Assembly: GCF_019212185.1 (NCBI RefSeq)
Contig: NZ_CP078138.1
Coordinates: 2,772,501 to 2,836,500 of the forward strand
Source: Pseudomonas fluorescens
GTDB taxonomy: Bacteria > Pseudomonadota > Gammaproteobacteria > Pseudomonadales > Pseudomonadaceae
Length of the DNA stretch: 64,000 bases
Direction of reading: 5' to 3'
The first letter of the stretch is position 1. Each line of letters starts with the position of its first letter. The notes beneath the pieces are model-generated. The model did no database searches. It was not told the origin of the DNA and saw only the letters and a list, made by a program, of their open reading frames with translations. Shown in pieces: positions 54,021 to 63,389 of the stretch. The position numbers were made by a program, and so were the translations under genes.

Positions 54021-57000
54021 ATGGACAATATCGATGATGCGCTGCTTGCCTTGCTGCAAGGCGACGCCCAAACCCAGCTCAACCCGCTCGTGGCGCGTGT
54101 CCATGACGGTCCGCAGCTGCTCTCGTTTGCCCAACAGCGCCTGTGGTTCCTGCAGCGCCTGGCACCGCTTTCCACCGCTTACAACCTGACCCGCGCTTTT
54201 TTGTTCGACGGCGAACTGAATGTCCAGGCCCTGCAACAGGCATTCGCTGCCCTGGTCGAGCGCCACGGCGTGCTGCGCACCCGTTTCGTCGAAGTCGACG
54301 GCGAACCCCGCCAGGAAATGTTGGCCGAGACAGCCTTTGCCCTGCAGCAGCGCTCCATCAGTGGCGTGGCGCAGGGCGAGCGCCGCGAGCATCTGCAGGG
54401 CTTGCTGGGCATCGAGGATGATCGCGCCTTCGACCTGTCCCAGGCGCCCTTGCTCAAAGTCGAGCTGATCCGCTATGACGCGACGAGCCACGGGCTGCTG
54501 CTGAAGATGCATCACATCGTCAGCGATGCCTGGTCCAACCCGATCCTCGTCGCCGACCTGGCCAGCGCCTACGCCCAGGGGCTGCGCGGCAACACCTCGC
54601 GCCTGCCAGCGCTGCCGGTGCAGTACATCGATTACGCGCTGTGGCAGCGCGAGCGCTTGCAAGGCACCGAGCACGAGGTCGACCTCGACTATTGGAAGCA
54701 GTACCTGGGCACACAGGTGCCGGTGCTGGAAATGCCCACGGATTTTCCTCGCCCGGCGCAGCCAGGCCAGCGCGGACAACGCTTGCGCTGGCAACTGCCG
54801 GGCGCGCAGGCCGAGCGGATCCAGACTTTCTGCCGCAGCCGTTCGAGCAGCGCCCTGGTGATCCTGCTGGCCGCGTGGCAAGTGTTATTGGCCCGCTATA
54901 GCGGCCAGCCAACCTTCGCCGTGGGCGTGCCCCATGGCGGGCGCAATCGTGAAGAGCTCGACAACCTGCTGGGCTTTTTCGTCAATACCCTGGTGTACCG
55001 GGTCGATCTGCAGCCGCAGCTGACGGGTCGCGCGCTGTGTGATCGCCTGCGCGACGAGTCGCTGAAGGCCTTGCAGCACGCCGAACTGCCGTTCGAGCTG
55101 CTGCTTGAACACCTTGAGGTCGAACGCGATGTCAGCCGCACTCCGGTGTTCCAGGCGATGTTCAATCTGAGCAGCGGGGCGGCGGTCAACTTCGCCCTTG
55201 ACGGCTTGCAAGTCGAGCGCGTGCTGCCGGTCCGGGACAGCGCCAAGTTCGACCTGACCCTGGATGTCGCGGTTCGCGCTGAAGGGATCTTTTGTGAACT
55301 GGAGTACAGCCTGGAGCTGTTCGCCCCAGCCACCATCGAGCGTTTAGCCACCAGTTACGGCTTGCTGCTGGACGGTCTGATGAGTCAGCCCGAGACGCCG
55401 GTGTGGCAGTTGCCGCTGCTTGACGATGGGCAACGCCAGCAGCAACTGGAACAGTGGAACGCCAGTGAGCAGGCTCTGCAGCCGGGCGAAGACATGCTCG
55501 CGCTGTTCGAACGGCAGGTGGCGGCTGCACCGCAGCGCTGCGCCCTGATCTGTGCCGAGCAGCCCCTGAGCTACGCCGACCTCGACGCCCGGGCCAACCG
55601 CCTGGCCCATTGGCTGGTGGCCAATGGCGTGGGTTGCGATGAGCGTGTCGGCATCTGCCTGGAGCGCGAAGCCGAGCTGCTGGTGGCGCTGTTGGCCGTG
55701 CACAAGGCCGGCGGTGCCTACCTGCCGATCGATCCCGGGCAACCGGCTGCGCGCAACAGCGACATCATCGAACAGGCGCGTCCACGGTTGGTACTGACCC
55801 GCGCTAATTTGCAGCCTGTCGTGGGCGAATCAGGTCGAGTGGTGCTGCTGGAAACCCTTGACGAAGCCTTGGCCCAATTGCCCCAGAGTCGTCTTGGGCT
55901 GCCGGTGCATCCACGGCAGTTGGCCTACACCCTTTATACCTCCGGCTCTACCGGGCGGCCCAAGGGCGTCGACATCGAGCGCCAGGCGTTCGTCAATTTC
56001 CTCCATGGTATCCAGGCCCACGTGCAACTGAGCGCTGGCGAGCGGTTGCTGGCCGTGACCACCCTGGGCTTTGATATCGCCGGCCTTGAGCTGTTCCTGC
56101 CACTGGTCCACGGCGGCACCGTGGTCCTGGCCAGCCGTGCCGACAGCCTCGATCCGGCGGCATTGCTGGGGTTGATGGAGCGTCATCGCATCAATGTCAT
56201 GCAAGCCACGCCCGCGACCTGGCAGATGCTGGTCGAGCACGACTCGCCAGCCTGGGCCGGTCTGCGTTTGCTGTGCGGCGGCGAAGCGCTCAAGGCCGAG
56301 CTGGCCCAGCGGCTGTTGGCGCGCCAGGTGCGCCTGCTGAACGTCTACGGCCCCACCGAAACCACGGTCTGGTCATCGGTGCAAGCGGTCGAACAAGTCA
56401 GCGCGGCGACCCAGCCGATTGGTCGGCCGCTGGACAACAACCGCCTGTACGTCCTCGATGACCACCTCGAACCGCAGCCCATCGGTGTCGCCGGCGATCT
56501 GTACATCGGTGGCGCCGGCGTGGCCCGCGGTTATGCCGATCGCCCCGAGCTGACCGCCGCCGCCTTTGTGCCCAATCCCTTTGCGCAGCCATCGGCTCCG
56601 GGCGCGCAGGCCGGCAGTCGGCTGTACCGCACCGGTGACCGCGCACGCTACCGCGCCGATGGCAGCCTGGAGTTCCTCGGGCGCAGCGACTTCCAGGTCA
56701 AACTGCGCGGTTTCCGCATTGAACTGGGCGAGATCGAAAGCGCACTCGTGGCCTTGCCAGGGGTGTCACAGGCCGTGGTGACCTTGCGTCAGGCAGCGGC
56801 CGGCCAGGACCTGCTGGTGGCTTACCTGTGCCTGGATGCGACCCGCTTTGACTCGCTCGCGGCGCAGCAGCAACTGCGCCTGAGCCTGCCGGCCTACATG
56901 GTGCCGAGTGCATTCGTGGTACTGGATAACCTGCCGCTGAACGCCAACGGCAAGGTCGACCGCAAGGCGCTTCCCGAACCGTTGTGGGAGGGCGCCGACG

Positions 57001-57302
57001 AAGCCGACGACGAACCGCTGAGCGGGCCCTGGCAACAGGGCTTGGCGCAGATCTGGCGTGAGGTGCTGGGCCTGTGGCCGATCGCCCCGCGCGCCGAGTT
57101 GTTCCGCCTCGGTGCGCAGTCCCTGCAACTGGTGCGGATCCAGGCGCGGATTCGCCAGCAGTTCGCTTGCGATGTGGCCCTGGCCCAGCTGTTTGCCAAC
57201 CCGGTGCTGGCCGACATGGCCGCGCTGATCGAGCAGGCCTGCGCCACGCCGGTGGTGGATGAACTGGCCGAGATTGAAAAACTGCTGCTCGCCTTCGAGT
57301 GA
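54021..57302 (+). CDS. Single-module nonribosomal peptide synthetase (C-A-T)
   Basis: About 1093 residues (ATG 54021; a GTG two codons earlier is possible). Order: condensation domain (about 1-440; active site HHIVSDA at 164-170, with Ala for the usual Gly), adenylation domain (about 480-990; YTSGSTGRPKG at 639, NVYGPTETT, YRTGDRARYRADG, NANGKVDRKAL), thiolation domain (about 1000-1075; LGAQSL with the phosphopantetheine Ser near 1034). No thioesterase, epimerase or second module follows. Aligned by eye to GrsA, the specificity residues read D-I-L-Q-L-G-V-V-W plus Lys, close to the glycine code. First gene of a six-gene iron-uptake-like operon; a condensation domain at the N-terminus implies an acyl or aminoacyl donor supplied by another protein. 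Confidence 0.92.
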   Translation: MDNIDDALLALLQGDAQTQLNPLVARVHDGPQLLSFAQQRLWFLQRLAPLSTAYNLTRAFLFDGELNVQALQQAFAALVERHGVLRTRFVEVDGEPRQEMLAETAFALQQRSISGVAQGERREHLQGLLGIEDDRAFDLSQAPLLKVELIRYDATSHGLLLKMHHIVSDAWSNPILVADLASAYAQGLRGNTSRLPALPVQYIDYALWQRERLQGTEHEVDLDYWKQYLGTQVPVLEMPTDFPRPAQPGQRGQRLRWQLPGAQAERIQTFCRSRSSSALVILLAAWQVLLARYSGQPTFAVGVPHGGRNREELDNLLGFFVNTLVYRVDLQPQLTGRALCDRLRDESLKALQHAELPFELLLEHLEVERDVSRTPVFQAMFNLSSGAAVNFALDGLQVERVLPVRDSAKFDLTLDVAVRAEGIFCELEYSLELFAPATIERLATSYGLLLDGLMSQPETPVWQLPLLDDGQRQQQLEQWNASEQALQPGEDMLALFERQVAAAPQRCALICAEQPLSYADLDARANRLAHWLVANGVGCDERVGICLEREAELLVALLAVHKAGGAYLPIDPGQPAARNSDIIEQARPRLVLTRANLQPVVGESGRVVLLETLDEALAQLPQSRLGLPVHPRQLAYTLYTSGSTGRPKGVDIERQAFVNFLHGIQAHVQLSAGERLLAVTTLGFDIAGLELFLPLVHGGTVVLASRADSLDPAALLGLMERHRINVMQATPATWQMLVEHDSPAWAGLRLLCGGEALKAELAQRLLARQVRLLNVYGPTETTVWSSVQAVEQVSAATQPIGRPLDNNRLYVLDDHLEPQPIGVAGDLYIGGAGVARGYADRPELTAAAFVPNPFAQPSAPGAQAGSRLYRTGDRARYRADGSLEFLGRSDFQVKLRGFRIELGEIESALVALPGVSQAVVTLRQAAAGQDLLVAYLCLDATRFDSLAAQQQLRLSLPAYMVPSAFVVLDNLPLNANGKVDRKALPEPLWEGADEADDEPLSGPWQQGLAQIWREVLGLWPIAPRAELFRLGAQSLQLVRIQARIRQQFACDVALAQLFANPVLADMAALIEQACATPVVDELAEIEKLLLAFE

Positions 57303-57342
57303 ACCATTAGGGCCGGCGCACGGCCCGCCCCGAGGATTTGCC

Positions 57343-59007
57343 ATGCCCCTGTTCCTGTCACTGCTCAAGCGTCATCGCGGCCTGCTCGGCCTGGGCCTGC
57401 TAGCCAGCCTGGTCAGCGCGGCGGCCGGTATCGGCCTGATCAACGAGATCAACCAGTTGATCGCCGGCAGCACGAGCATGGACGCGACACTGGGGGCGAC
57501 GTTCTTCGGCCTGCTGGTGTTGTTGTTTGGCTGTGGTTTCGGCGCCCAGGCACTGCTCACCGCGCTGGGCCACCGGGTGGTCTACGAATTGCGCCTGCAG
57601 ATGGTCAAGCGCCTGCTCGACACCTCCATCGAGCAACTGGAAAAAATCGGCGAAGCCAGTCTCTACGCGACCCTGAGCAAGGACATCGTCAGCATCGGCC
57701 AGGCCTTCAACCGCATGCCGTTCGTGTTCTACAACCTGGTGCTGATGCTCGGCGGCTGCCTGTACATGGCCTGGCTATCCTGGCCGTTGCTGCTGATCTG
57801 CGTGGTCGGCCTGGGCCTGGGGACCTGGCTGGCGAACGGCTGGTTCGCGAAAATGCGCGAGCTGATGAAACAGGTGCGCGAAACCGACGACCGCCTGTAT
57901 GCCGCCTATCAGGGGGCAATCGAGGGGCGTTTCGAGTTGGCCCTGAATGCCCGACGCAAAGAGCGCTTCTATGCCCTCGACCTGCAGCCGGCGGCCGAGT
58001 TTGCCCGGCGCAACGAGGTGCACGCCGACCGCTACTGGACCTTGAGCCTGAACTGGACCGCAGCGCTGATCCTGGCCCTGGCCGGCGGACTGTTCGCCGC
58101 CGGGACCTGGCTTGGGGTCGGCAATGGGGTGATCGGCGCCTTCGTGCTGGTGCTGATGTTCCTGCGCATGCCGCTCAACGACCTGATCGGCAGCCTGCCG
58201 ACGCTGGTGGCTGGCAATGTCTCGCTGGCGAAGATCCAGACCCTGGCCTTTGCCGACTATCGCAACGAATTCAGCACTTTCAGCGGTGAAGCCGATATCA
58301 ACCAGCCGCTGCTTGAGCTGCAAGGATTGGGCTACGACTACCCGCATCAGGCCGACGATTACGGCTTTCGCCTGGGGCCAGTGAACCTGAGCGTCGCCCG
58401 GGGCGAAATCCTGTTCATCGTCGGCGGCAACGGCAGTGGCAAGTCGACCCTGGCCAAGCTGCTCACCGGGCTCTACGAACCCAGCGCCGGCACCTTGAAG
58501 TTGCAAGGCGTAACTATCACGCCAGAACTGCGCGACTGGTATCGGGCGCACTTTTCCACGGTGTTCTCCACCTTCTACCTGTTCGAGCGCCTGGTCGGCC
58601 CACGCGGTGACTTCGACCCACTGCTGGCCCAGGCCTGGCTTGAGCGCCTGCGCATGCAGCGCAAGGTCAGCATCGACGCGCAGGGCGGGCTGTCCACCAC
58701 GCGTCTGTCCCAGGGCCAGCGCAAACGCCTGGCGCTGCTGGTGGCGCTGGTCGAGGAACGGCCGGTGTTGTTGCTCGACGAATGGGCCGCCGATCAGGAC
58801 CCGGGTTTCCGCGCGTTCTTCTATCGCGAGCTGTTGCCAGAGCTCAAGGCCCTGGGCAAGACCATCATCGCCATCAGCCACGACGACCACTACTTCTCCA
58901 TCGCCGACCGCGTACTCAAGTGCGACGGCGGACAGCTTTACCCCTTTGATCACAGCACCGTCAGCACCGCCCCGGAGACGCCTTGCGAGCGTCCGGTGAG
59001 CGCGTAG
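57343..59007 (+). CDS. Cyclic-peptide/siderophore export ABC transporter (PvdE/SyrD family)
   Basis: A 554-residue half-transporter: six hydrophobic spans (about 1-320), then an ATPase domain with Walker A GGNGSGKST near residue 361, signature LSQGQRKRLALL and Walker B VLLLDEWAADQDP. The RLSQGQRKR signature and DEWAADQDP are characteristic of the PvdE/SyrD group that moves nonribosomal peptides or their precursors across the inner membrane. Starts 40 nt after the NRPS stop, with GAGGA before ATG 57343. It probably exports the product of the upstream synthetase. Confidence 0.93.
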   Translation: MPLFLSLLKRHRGLLGLGLLASLVSAAAGIGLINEINQLIAGSTSMDATLGATFFGLLVLLFGCGFGAQALLTALGHRVVYELRLQMVKRLLDTSIEQLEKIGEASLYATLSKDIVSIGQAFNRMPFVFYNLVLMLGGCLYMAWLSWPLLLICVVGLGLGTWLANGWFAKMRELMKQVRETDDRLYAAYQGAIEGRFELALNARRKERFYALDLQPAAEFARRNEVHADRYWTLSLNWTAALILALAGGLFAAGTWLGVGNGVIGAFVLVLMFLRMPLNDLIGSLPTLVAGNVSLAKIQTLAFADYRNEFSTFSGEADINQPLLELQGLGYDYPHQADDYGFRLGPVNLSVARGEILFIVGGNGSGKSTLAKLLTGLYEPSAGTLKLQGVTITPELRDWYRAHFSTVFSTFYLFERLVGPRGDFDPLLAQAWLERLRMQRKVSIDAQGGLSTTRLSQGQRKRLALLVALVEERPVLLLDEWAADQDPGFRAFFYRELLPELKALGKTIIAISHDDHYFSIADRVLKCDGGQLYPFDHSTVSTAPETPCERPVSA

Positions 59008-59079
59008 CAGGGCCGATTTCTGTCGCACAACACTTAAAAAAACAAATGGTCCGCAAGGCCATGTAAAGGAGCTCGTGGT

Positions 59080-61299
59080 ATGTACCAACTGAAACTGGGG
59101 CGTCAGCCAATCAAGGCGGGGAATTGGCTGCTGGCTCCTCTGGTGAGCAGCAGCATCCTGCTCACCCCGATGGCCATGGCCGAAGAAAACACCGAGGAGC
59201 AGGCGCCGCCGGCGTCGATCACGCTGCCGGAGCAATCCATCGTCGGCATGCAGACCGAAGCGCCGACGGTGTCGGTGGGGACCAAGGTGCCGCTGAGCCT
59301 CAAAGAAGTGCCGCAGACCATCAACGTCATCGGCCAGGAGCGCATCCAGAAGCAGAACCTCTACACCCTCGAAGATGCCCTGGGCAAAGTCGGCGGCGTG
59401 ACCGTGCAGCGCATCGACGCCAGCCGCCTGAGCTTCTTCTCCCGTGGCTTCGAGATCACCTCGCTGCAACTGGACGGCACCCCGACCACCATGGACAACC
59501 GGATCTTCCTGTCCCCGGACCTGACCATGTACGACCGCGTCGAAGTGCTCAAGGGCCCGGCCGGTAGCCTGACTGGCGCTGGCGGCTCGGGCGGCAGTAT
59601 CAATCTGGTGCGCAAGCGCCCGATGGCCGATGCGGCCGTGTCGGCGGAAATCAGCGCCGGCTCCTGGGACGCGTACCGGGGCATGGTCGATGTCACCGGC
59701 CCGTTGACCGAAACCGGCAACATTCGTGGGCGCCTGGTACTCAGCGAAAACAAAACCGCGTTCCCCTACGACGGCAGTGGCAAGCGTGAGACCAGCCAGG
59801 TCTACGGCATCGTCGACATCGACCTGACCCCGGACACCGTCTGGACCATCGGTGCCAGTAACCAGAACACCGACATCAATGGCGCCCAGCGTTCGCTGCC
59901 GGCATTCCGTTACACCGGCAGTGATGGCAAGCCGGCGATGTCGCTGCCGGATGTATCGCGCAAGAACTTCTACGGTGCCAACTGGAACCGCGATTACTTC
60001 TGGAGCACCTCGGTGTTCACCGAGCTCGAACACCATCTGGGCGGCGACTGGAAAACCAAACTGTCGGTGCGTCACGCCGACAACAACTATGACCTGACCC
60101 AGGCCTACGCGCGCAATGGTGGCGGTATCGATCCATCGGACAACCTGGTATCGATGAACTCGATCATGTTCGACTACCGCGAGAAGCAGGACGAAGTCGA
60201 CCTGTACGCCGACGGCCCATTCAGCCTGTTCGGCCGCGAGCACAAGTTACTGGTGGGGACCAACTATTCCCGTTCGGAGTTCTCCTCCAACGGCGGCTAC
60301 TTCTCCAACTTCCTCGGCGACGTCGACCTCTACGACCCACAGGCGAACTTCGCGTATCCGGAATTCCCCGACGACGATCGCCTGCCTACCAGCGTTGCCA
60401 ACAGCCGCGCCAAAGCGGTCTACGGCAACATGCGCCTGAGCCTGGCCGACCCGTTGACCCTGGTACTTGGCGGTCGCGTCACCTGGCTCGACATGCACCG
60501 CAGCCAGCACCAGCCTGAAGCGGGCTCGCCGTCGGAGAAGAGCAGCCAGAGCGAGTCGCAGAAGTTCACCCCGTTCTACGGCCTGATCTACGACCTCAAC
60601 GATACCTACTCGCTGTATGCCAACTACGCCGAGGTGTTCAACCCGCAGCCGGTCAGCAACCTGGACATCAACAACAACATCATCGCGCCGATCGAAGGCA
60701 CGCAGCATGAAGTGGGGATCAAGGGTGAGTTCCTCGACGGCGCGGTCAACGCCTCGTTGGCTGCCTTCCAGATCGAGGAAGAAAACCGCGCCATCCCGGA
60801 CATGAACGACCCGTCGTCGCGCGCCGTGGAAGCCGGTGGCAAGGCTCGTACTCGCGGCTTCGAGATGGAAGTCAGCGGCCAGATGACCCCGGACTGGTTC
60901 CTCACCGCCAACTTCACCCACACCTACAAGCGCTACGACAGCGCCAACGAGCAGCTGCAGACCTACCTGCCGAAGAACATGCTGCGCGTCTGGACCCTCT
61001 ACAAGCTGCCTGGCGAACTGGAGAAGTGGAGCGTGCAAGGTGGCGTGAGTGCGGTCAGCGAAACCTTCAACAAGCTCGACGTGCCGAGCATCGATATGGA
61101 CGGCACCAAGCTGCGGCAGAGCGGCTACGCCCTGTATGACGCGGGTGTCGGCTACCAGATCAACGAGAACCTGTCGGCTGACCTGCTGGGCACCAACCTG
61201 GGTGACAAGAAGTACTACCAGCGCATCAACACCTTCCAGGACGGCAACATCTTCGGTGATCCACGCGCGGTATCCCTGACCCTGCGCGCCAAGTTCTGA
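59080..61299 (+). CDS. TonB-dependent siderophore receptor (no STN domain)
   Basis: A 739-residue outer-membrane receptor. Signal peptide ending near PMAMAEE; plug with SLKEVPQTINVIGQERI, SRGFEITSLQLDGTPTTMD and VEVLKGPAGSLTGAGG; barrel ending LTLRAKF. There is no N-terminal STN domain, so unlike the receptor at 31322 it cannot signal through FecR. AAGGAGC precedes ATG 59080. Its place after the synthetase and exporter suggests it re-imports the iron-loaded product. The plug resembles FhuE/FpvA-like receptors, which take hydroxamate-type peptide siderophores. Confidence 0.94.
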   Translation: MYQLKLGRQPIKAGNWLLAPLVSSSILLTPMAMAEENTEEQAPPASITLPEQSIVGMQTEAPTVSVGTKVPLSLKEVPQTINVIGQERIQKQNLYTLEDALGKVGGVTVQRIDASRLSFFSRGFEITSLQLDGTPTTMDNRIFLSPDLTMYDRVEVLKGPAGSLTGAGGSGGSINLVRKRPMADAAVSAEISAGSWDAYRGMVDVTGPLTETGNIRGRLVLSENKTAFPYDGSGKRETSQVYGIVDIDLTPDTVWTIGASNQNTDINGAQRSLPAFRYTGSDGKPAMSLPDVSRKNFYGANWNRDYFWSTSVFTELEHHLGGDWKTKLSVRHADNNYDLTQAYARNGGGIDPSDNLVSMNSIMFDYREKQDEVDLYADGPFSLFGREHKLLVGTNYSRSEFSSNGGYFSNFLGDVDLYDPQANFAYPEFPDDDRLPTSVANSRAKAVYGNMRLSLADPLTLVLGGRVTWLDMHRSQHQPEAGSPSEKSSQSESQKFTPFYGLIYDLNDTYSLYANYAEVFNPQPVSNLDINNNIIAPIEGTQHEVGIKGEFLDGAVNASLAAFQIEEENRAIPDMNDPSSRAVEAGGKARTRGFEMEVSGQMTPDWFLTANFTHTYKRYDSANEQLQTYLPKNMLRVWTLYKLPGELEKWSVQGGVSAVSETFNKLDVPSIDMDGTKLRQSGYALYDAGVGYQINENLSADLLGTNLGDKKYYQRINTFQDGNIFGDPRAVSLTLRAKF

Positions 61300-61363
61300 C
61301 GCACGACAGCGGTGCGCCCAGCCGGCATACTTGGCCGAGGGTGCATCGCTGGCCTTTTCTTTT

Positions 61364-61466
61364 GTAGGAGCGAGCCTGTCGAATCGTCGCACCGTCGCGT
61401 TGGCAGTGTGTCAGGCGATGCATATGCCGGAAGTACCGGCCTCTTCCCGAGCAGGCTGCTCCTACA
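61364..61466. repeat. Dispersed REPIN with the same spacer as the 137-bp array
   Basis: GTAGGAGCGAGCCTGTCGAA at the left and GAGCAGGCTGCTCCTAC at the right enclose TGTCAGGCGATGCATATGCC and GTACCGGCC, the spacer found in each unit of the array at 22227-22761. It shows that this spacer travels with the REP pair. It lies between the receptor and DUF3649 genes and could attenuate transcription within the operon. Confidence 0.75.
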
Positions 61467-61533
61467 ATCATCCTGCGTGAATACCCTTGGCGTTACCCGC
61501 CAGCCCCAACTTTTTCCCACCAAGGAGACCAGA

Positions 61534-61842
61534 GTGAAACGACCTGCTTCGAACCAGGCCCGCACCCAGGGTTGGCAGCGTGGGCTATGGCTGTTGCTGG
61601 CGCTGCTGCTGGCCTACCTGTTCACCTGGGCGCTCAGCGCCCAGGTTGCGTTGGGCCTGGCGTGGCTGGGGCAAGCACCCAGTGAGGCGGTATTGAGCAG
61701 TTCGATCGCCGCCTTTGTGCTGTACCCGGCGCTGGTGCTGTGGTTGCTCTGCGCCCGCCGGGCCCGGCGTAACGCCCTGTGGCTGGGCGGCCTGGCGGTG
61801 GCGCTGCTGGCCACGCAGCGCGTGCTGGTCGGGACGGGCTGA
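61534..61842 (+). CDS. DUF3649-family membrane protein
   Basis: A 102-residue protein from a GTG at 61534 (AAGGAGA upstream) with three hydrophobic stretches: LWLLLALLLAYLFTWALSA, AAFVLYPALVLWLLC and LWLGGLAVALLATQRVLV. DUF3649, PepSY-TM and DUF3325 proteins commonly travel together next to TonB siderophore receptors; their individual roles are not established. The stop overlaps the next ATG (TGATG). Confidence 0.85.
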   Translation: MKRPASNQARTQGWQRGLWLLLALLLAYLFTWALSAQVALGLAWLGQAPSEAVLSSSIAAFVLYPALVLWLLCARRARRNALWLGGLAVALLATQRVLVGTG

Positions 61843-63389
61843 TGTTCGACAGTGTTCGCCAGGCCATGCTGTGGGCGCACCGGGTCCTGGGCCTGGGCTT
61901 TTCCGGGCTTTTACTGATCGCTTTCTTCATGGGCAGCCTGGCCTTGTACGACCGCGAACTGGACAGCTGGATGCTGCCGTCGTTGCGCGCTGCACCATCG
62001 ACCACCGCGCTGTCGCTGGATCGCCAGGTGCTGCCCCAGGTTGCCAGCCTCAGCGAGGGCAAGGCGCTGTTGCAGTGGTACGTCGAATTGCCCGACGCGC
62101 GCCGCCCGCTGATGCGCTTCCAGGCCTGGAGCGTCGAGCGCGAAGGCTTCAGCCGTTTCCTGCTGCCGGGCAAGGAGGGCGCGCTGGAGGTTGCCGGCAG
62201 CCGCGGCGGCGACTTCTTTTACCGGTTGCACTACACCCTGAATATCCATGCCGGGAACCTCGGCGCCCGCCTGCTCGGACTGGCCGCCATGGTCGGGTTG
62301 ATCAGCCTGATCGCCGGGGTCTTTATCCATGCGCGGCTGTTTCAGGACCTGTTCACCTTGCGTGCCGACAAGGCTCCCCGGTGCCTGCTCGACCTGCACA
62401 ACCTGACCGGGGTGTTGGCCTTGCCGTTTCATGCGCTGATCATGCTCAGCGGTCTGCTGATTCTCTTCCCGTTGTACCTGCCGGCGGCCATCGACGCGCT
62501 GTACCCCGGCCAGGCCGGGCAGTTCGCGGTACAGGCCGACGCCGCCTACAGCCGCCCGGCGACTGGCAACCCAGGGCCAATGGCCTCGCTCGACGGCATG
62601 CTGGTCGAGGCGCGCCAGCACTGGGGCGGTGGAGAGCCGGCTTTCGTCCGGGTCTGGCACCCGGGCGACGCCAACGCCTATGTCGAGGTCAGCCGCAGTG
62701 TCGCCGACCGCCTGAGCGTGGACGGCCAGACCCTGTACTTCGACGCTGCCAGTGCCCGCCTGCTGCATGCATCGCAACTGCCGCCGGCGGCCGCGACCCT
62801 GGATGTGCTGGCCGGATTGCACGTGGCGCACTTCCACCAGCCGGCGTTGCGCGCGCTGTACTTTTTCGCCGGCCTCAGTGGCTGCGTGATGCTCGCCAGC
62901 GGTTTGCTCTATTGGTTGGCCAAGCGCCGCCTGCAACACCCTGCCCGGGAGTGGGGCGGGATGTCGGTGACCCTGCTGTGCAGCGTGCTGATCACCGGCA
63001 TGCCCCTGGCCACCCTGGCGATGCTGGTGGCCAACCGTTGGCTGCCCCAGGCGTTGGCCGGGCGTGCCGAGTGGGAGGTGCAGTTGTTCTTCAGCGCCTG
63101 GCTGCTGGCCGGGTTGCACGCCGCGTGGGTGATCGGCCGCTGTGCCCAGGCCCGCGCGCCTTGGGCAAGCCAGTGTCTGGCGATCAGTGCCCTGGCGTTA
63201 CTGGCGCTGCTGTCCAATGCCTGGAGCACCGGCGATCACCCGTGGCGCGCGCTAGATCAAGGGCTGTGGGCAGTGGCCGGGGTCGACCTGACGCTGCTGG
63301 CCTGTTCGGTAGTGGCGTGCAGTTTGGGCTGGCATTTGCGTAGGGGCGGGGTAAGGGCGCAGCGGTTGGCGGAGGTCAAGGATGTTTGA
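61842..63389 (+). CDS. PepSY-associated transmembrane protein (possible siderophore/ferric reductase)
   Basis: A 515-residue inner-membrane protein with a PepSY_TM layout: first span (LGFSGLLLIAFFMGSLALYD), a periplasmic loop, paired spans with conserved histidines (HYTLNIHAG, HNLTGVLALPFHALIM), a second loop and further spans (HVAHFHQPALRALYFFAGLSG). The histidines on both sides of the bilayer could bind haem, as in FoxB-like proteins that reduce ferric siderophores. It overlaps DUF3649 by one base and DUF3325 by eight, so translation is coupled. Likely releases iron after uptake by the receptor; this is inference. Confidence 0.9.
   Translation: MFDSVRQAMLWAHRVLGLGFSGLLLIAFFMGSLALYDRELDSWMLPSLRAAPSTTALSLDRQVLPQVASLSEGKALLQWYVELPDARRPLMRFQAWSVEREGFSRFLLPGKEGALEVAGSRGGDFFYRLHYTLNIHAGNLGARLLGLAAMVGLISLIAGVFIHARLFQDLFTLRADKAPRCLLDLHNLTGVLALPFHALIMLSGLLILFPLYLPAAIDALYPGQAGQFAVQADAAYSRPATGNPGPMASLDGMLVEARQHWGGGEPAFVRVWHPGDANAYVEVSRSVADRLSVDGQTLYFDAASARLLHASQLPPAAATLDVLAGLHVAHFHQPALRALYFFAGLSGCVMLASGLLYWLAKRRLQHPAREWGGMSVTLLCSVLITGMPLATLAMLVANRWLPQALAGRAEWEVQLFFSAWLLAGLHAAWVIGRCAQARAPWASQCLAISALALLALLSNAWSTGDHPWRALDQGLWAVAGVDLTLLACSVVACSLGWHLRRGGVRAQRLAEVKDV

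Noticed and set aside
57775-60243. 822-codon open frame on the minus strand across the exporter and receptor genes
   Set aside because: Antisense shadow of two clearly recognisable genes in GC-rich DNA; the translation is low-complexity His/Gln/Arg-rich and has no family resemblance.
61715-63343. 542-codon plus-strand frame overlapping the PepSY gene
   Set aside because: Alternate frame of a membrane protein gene; Arg/Gly/Pro-rich and without hydrophobic spans.
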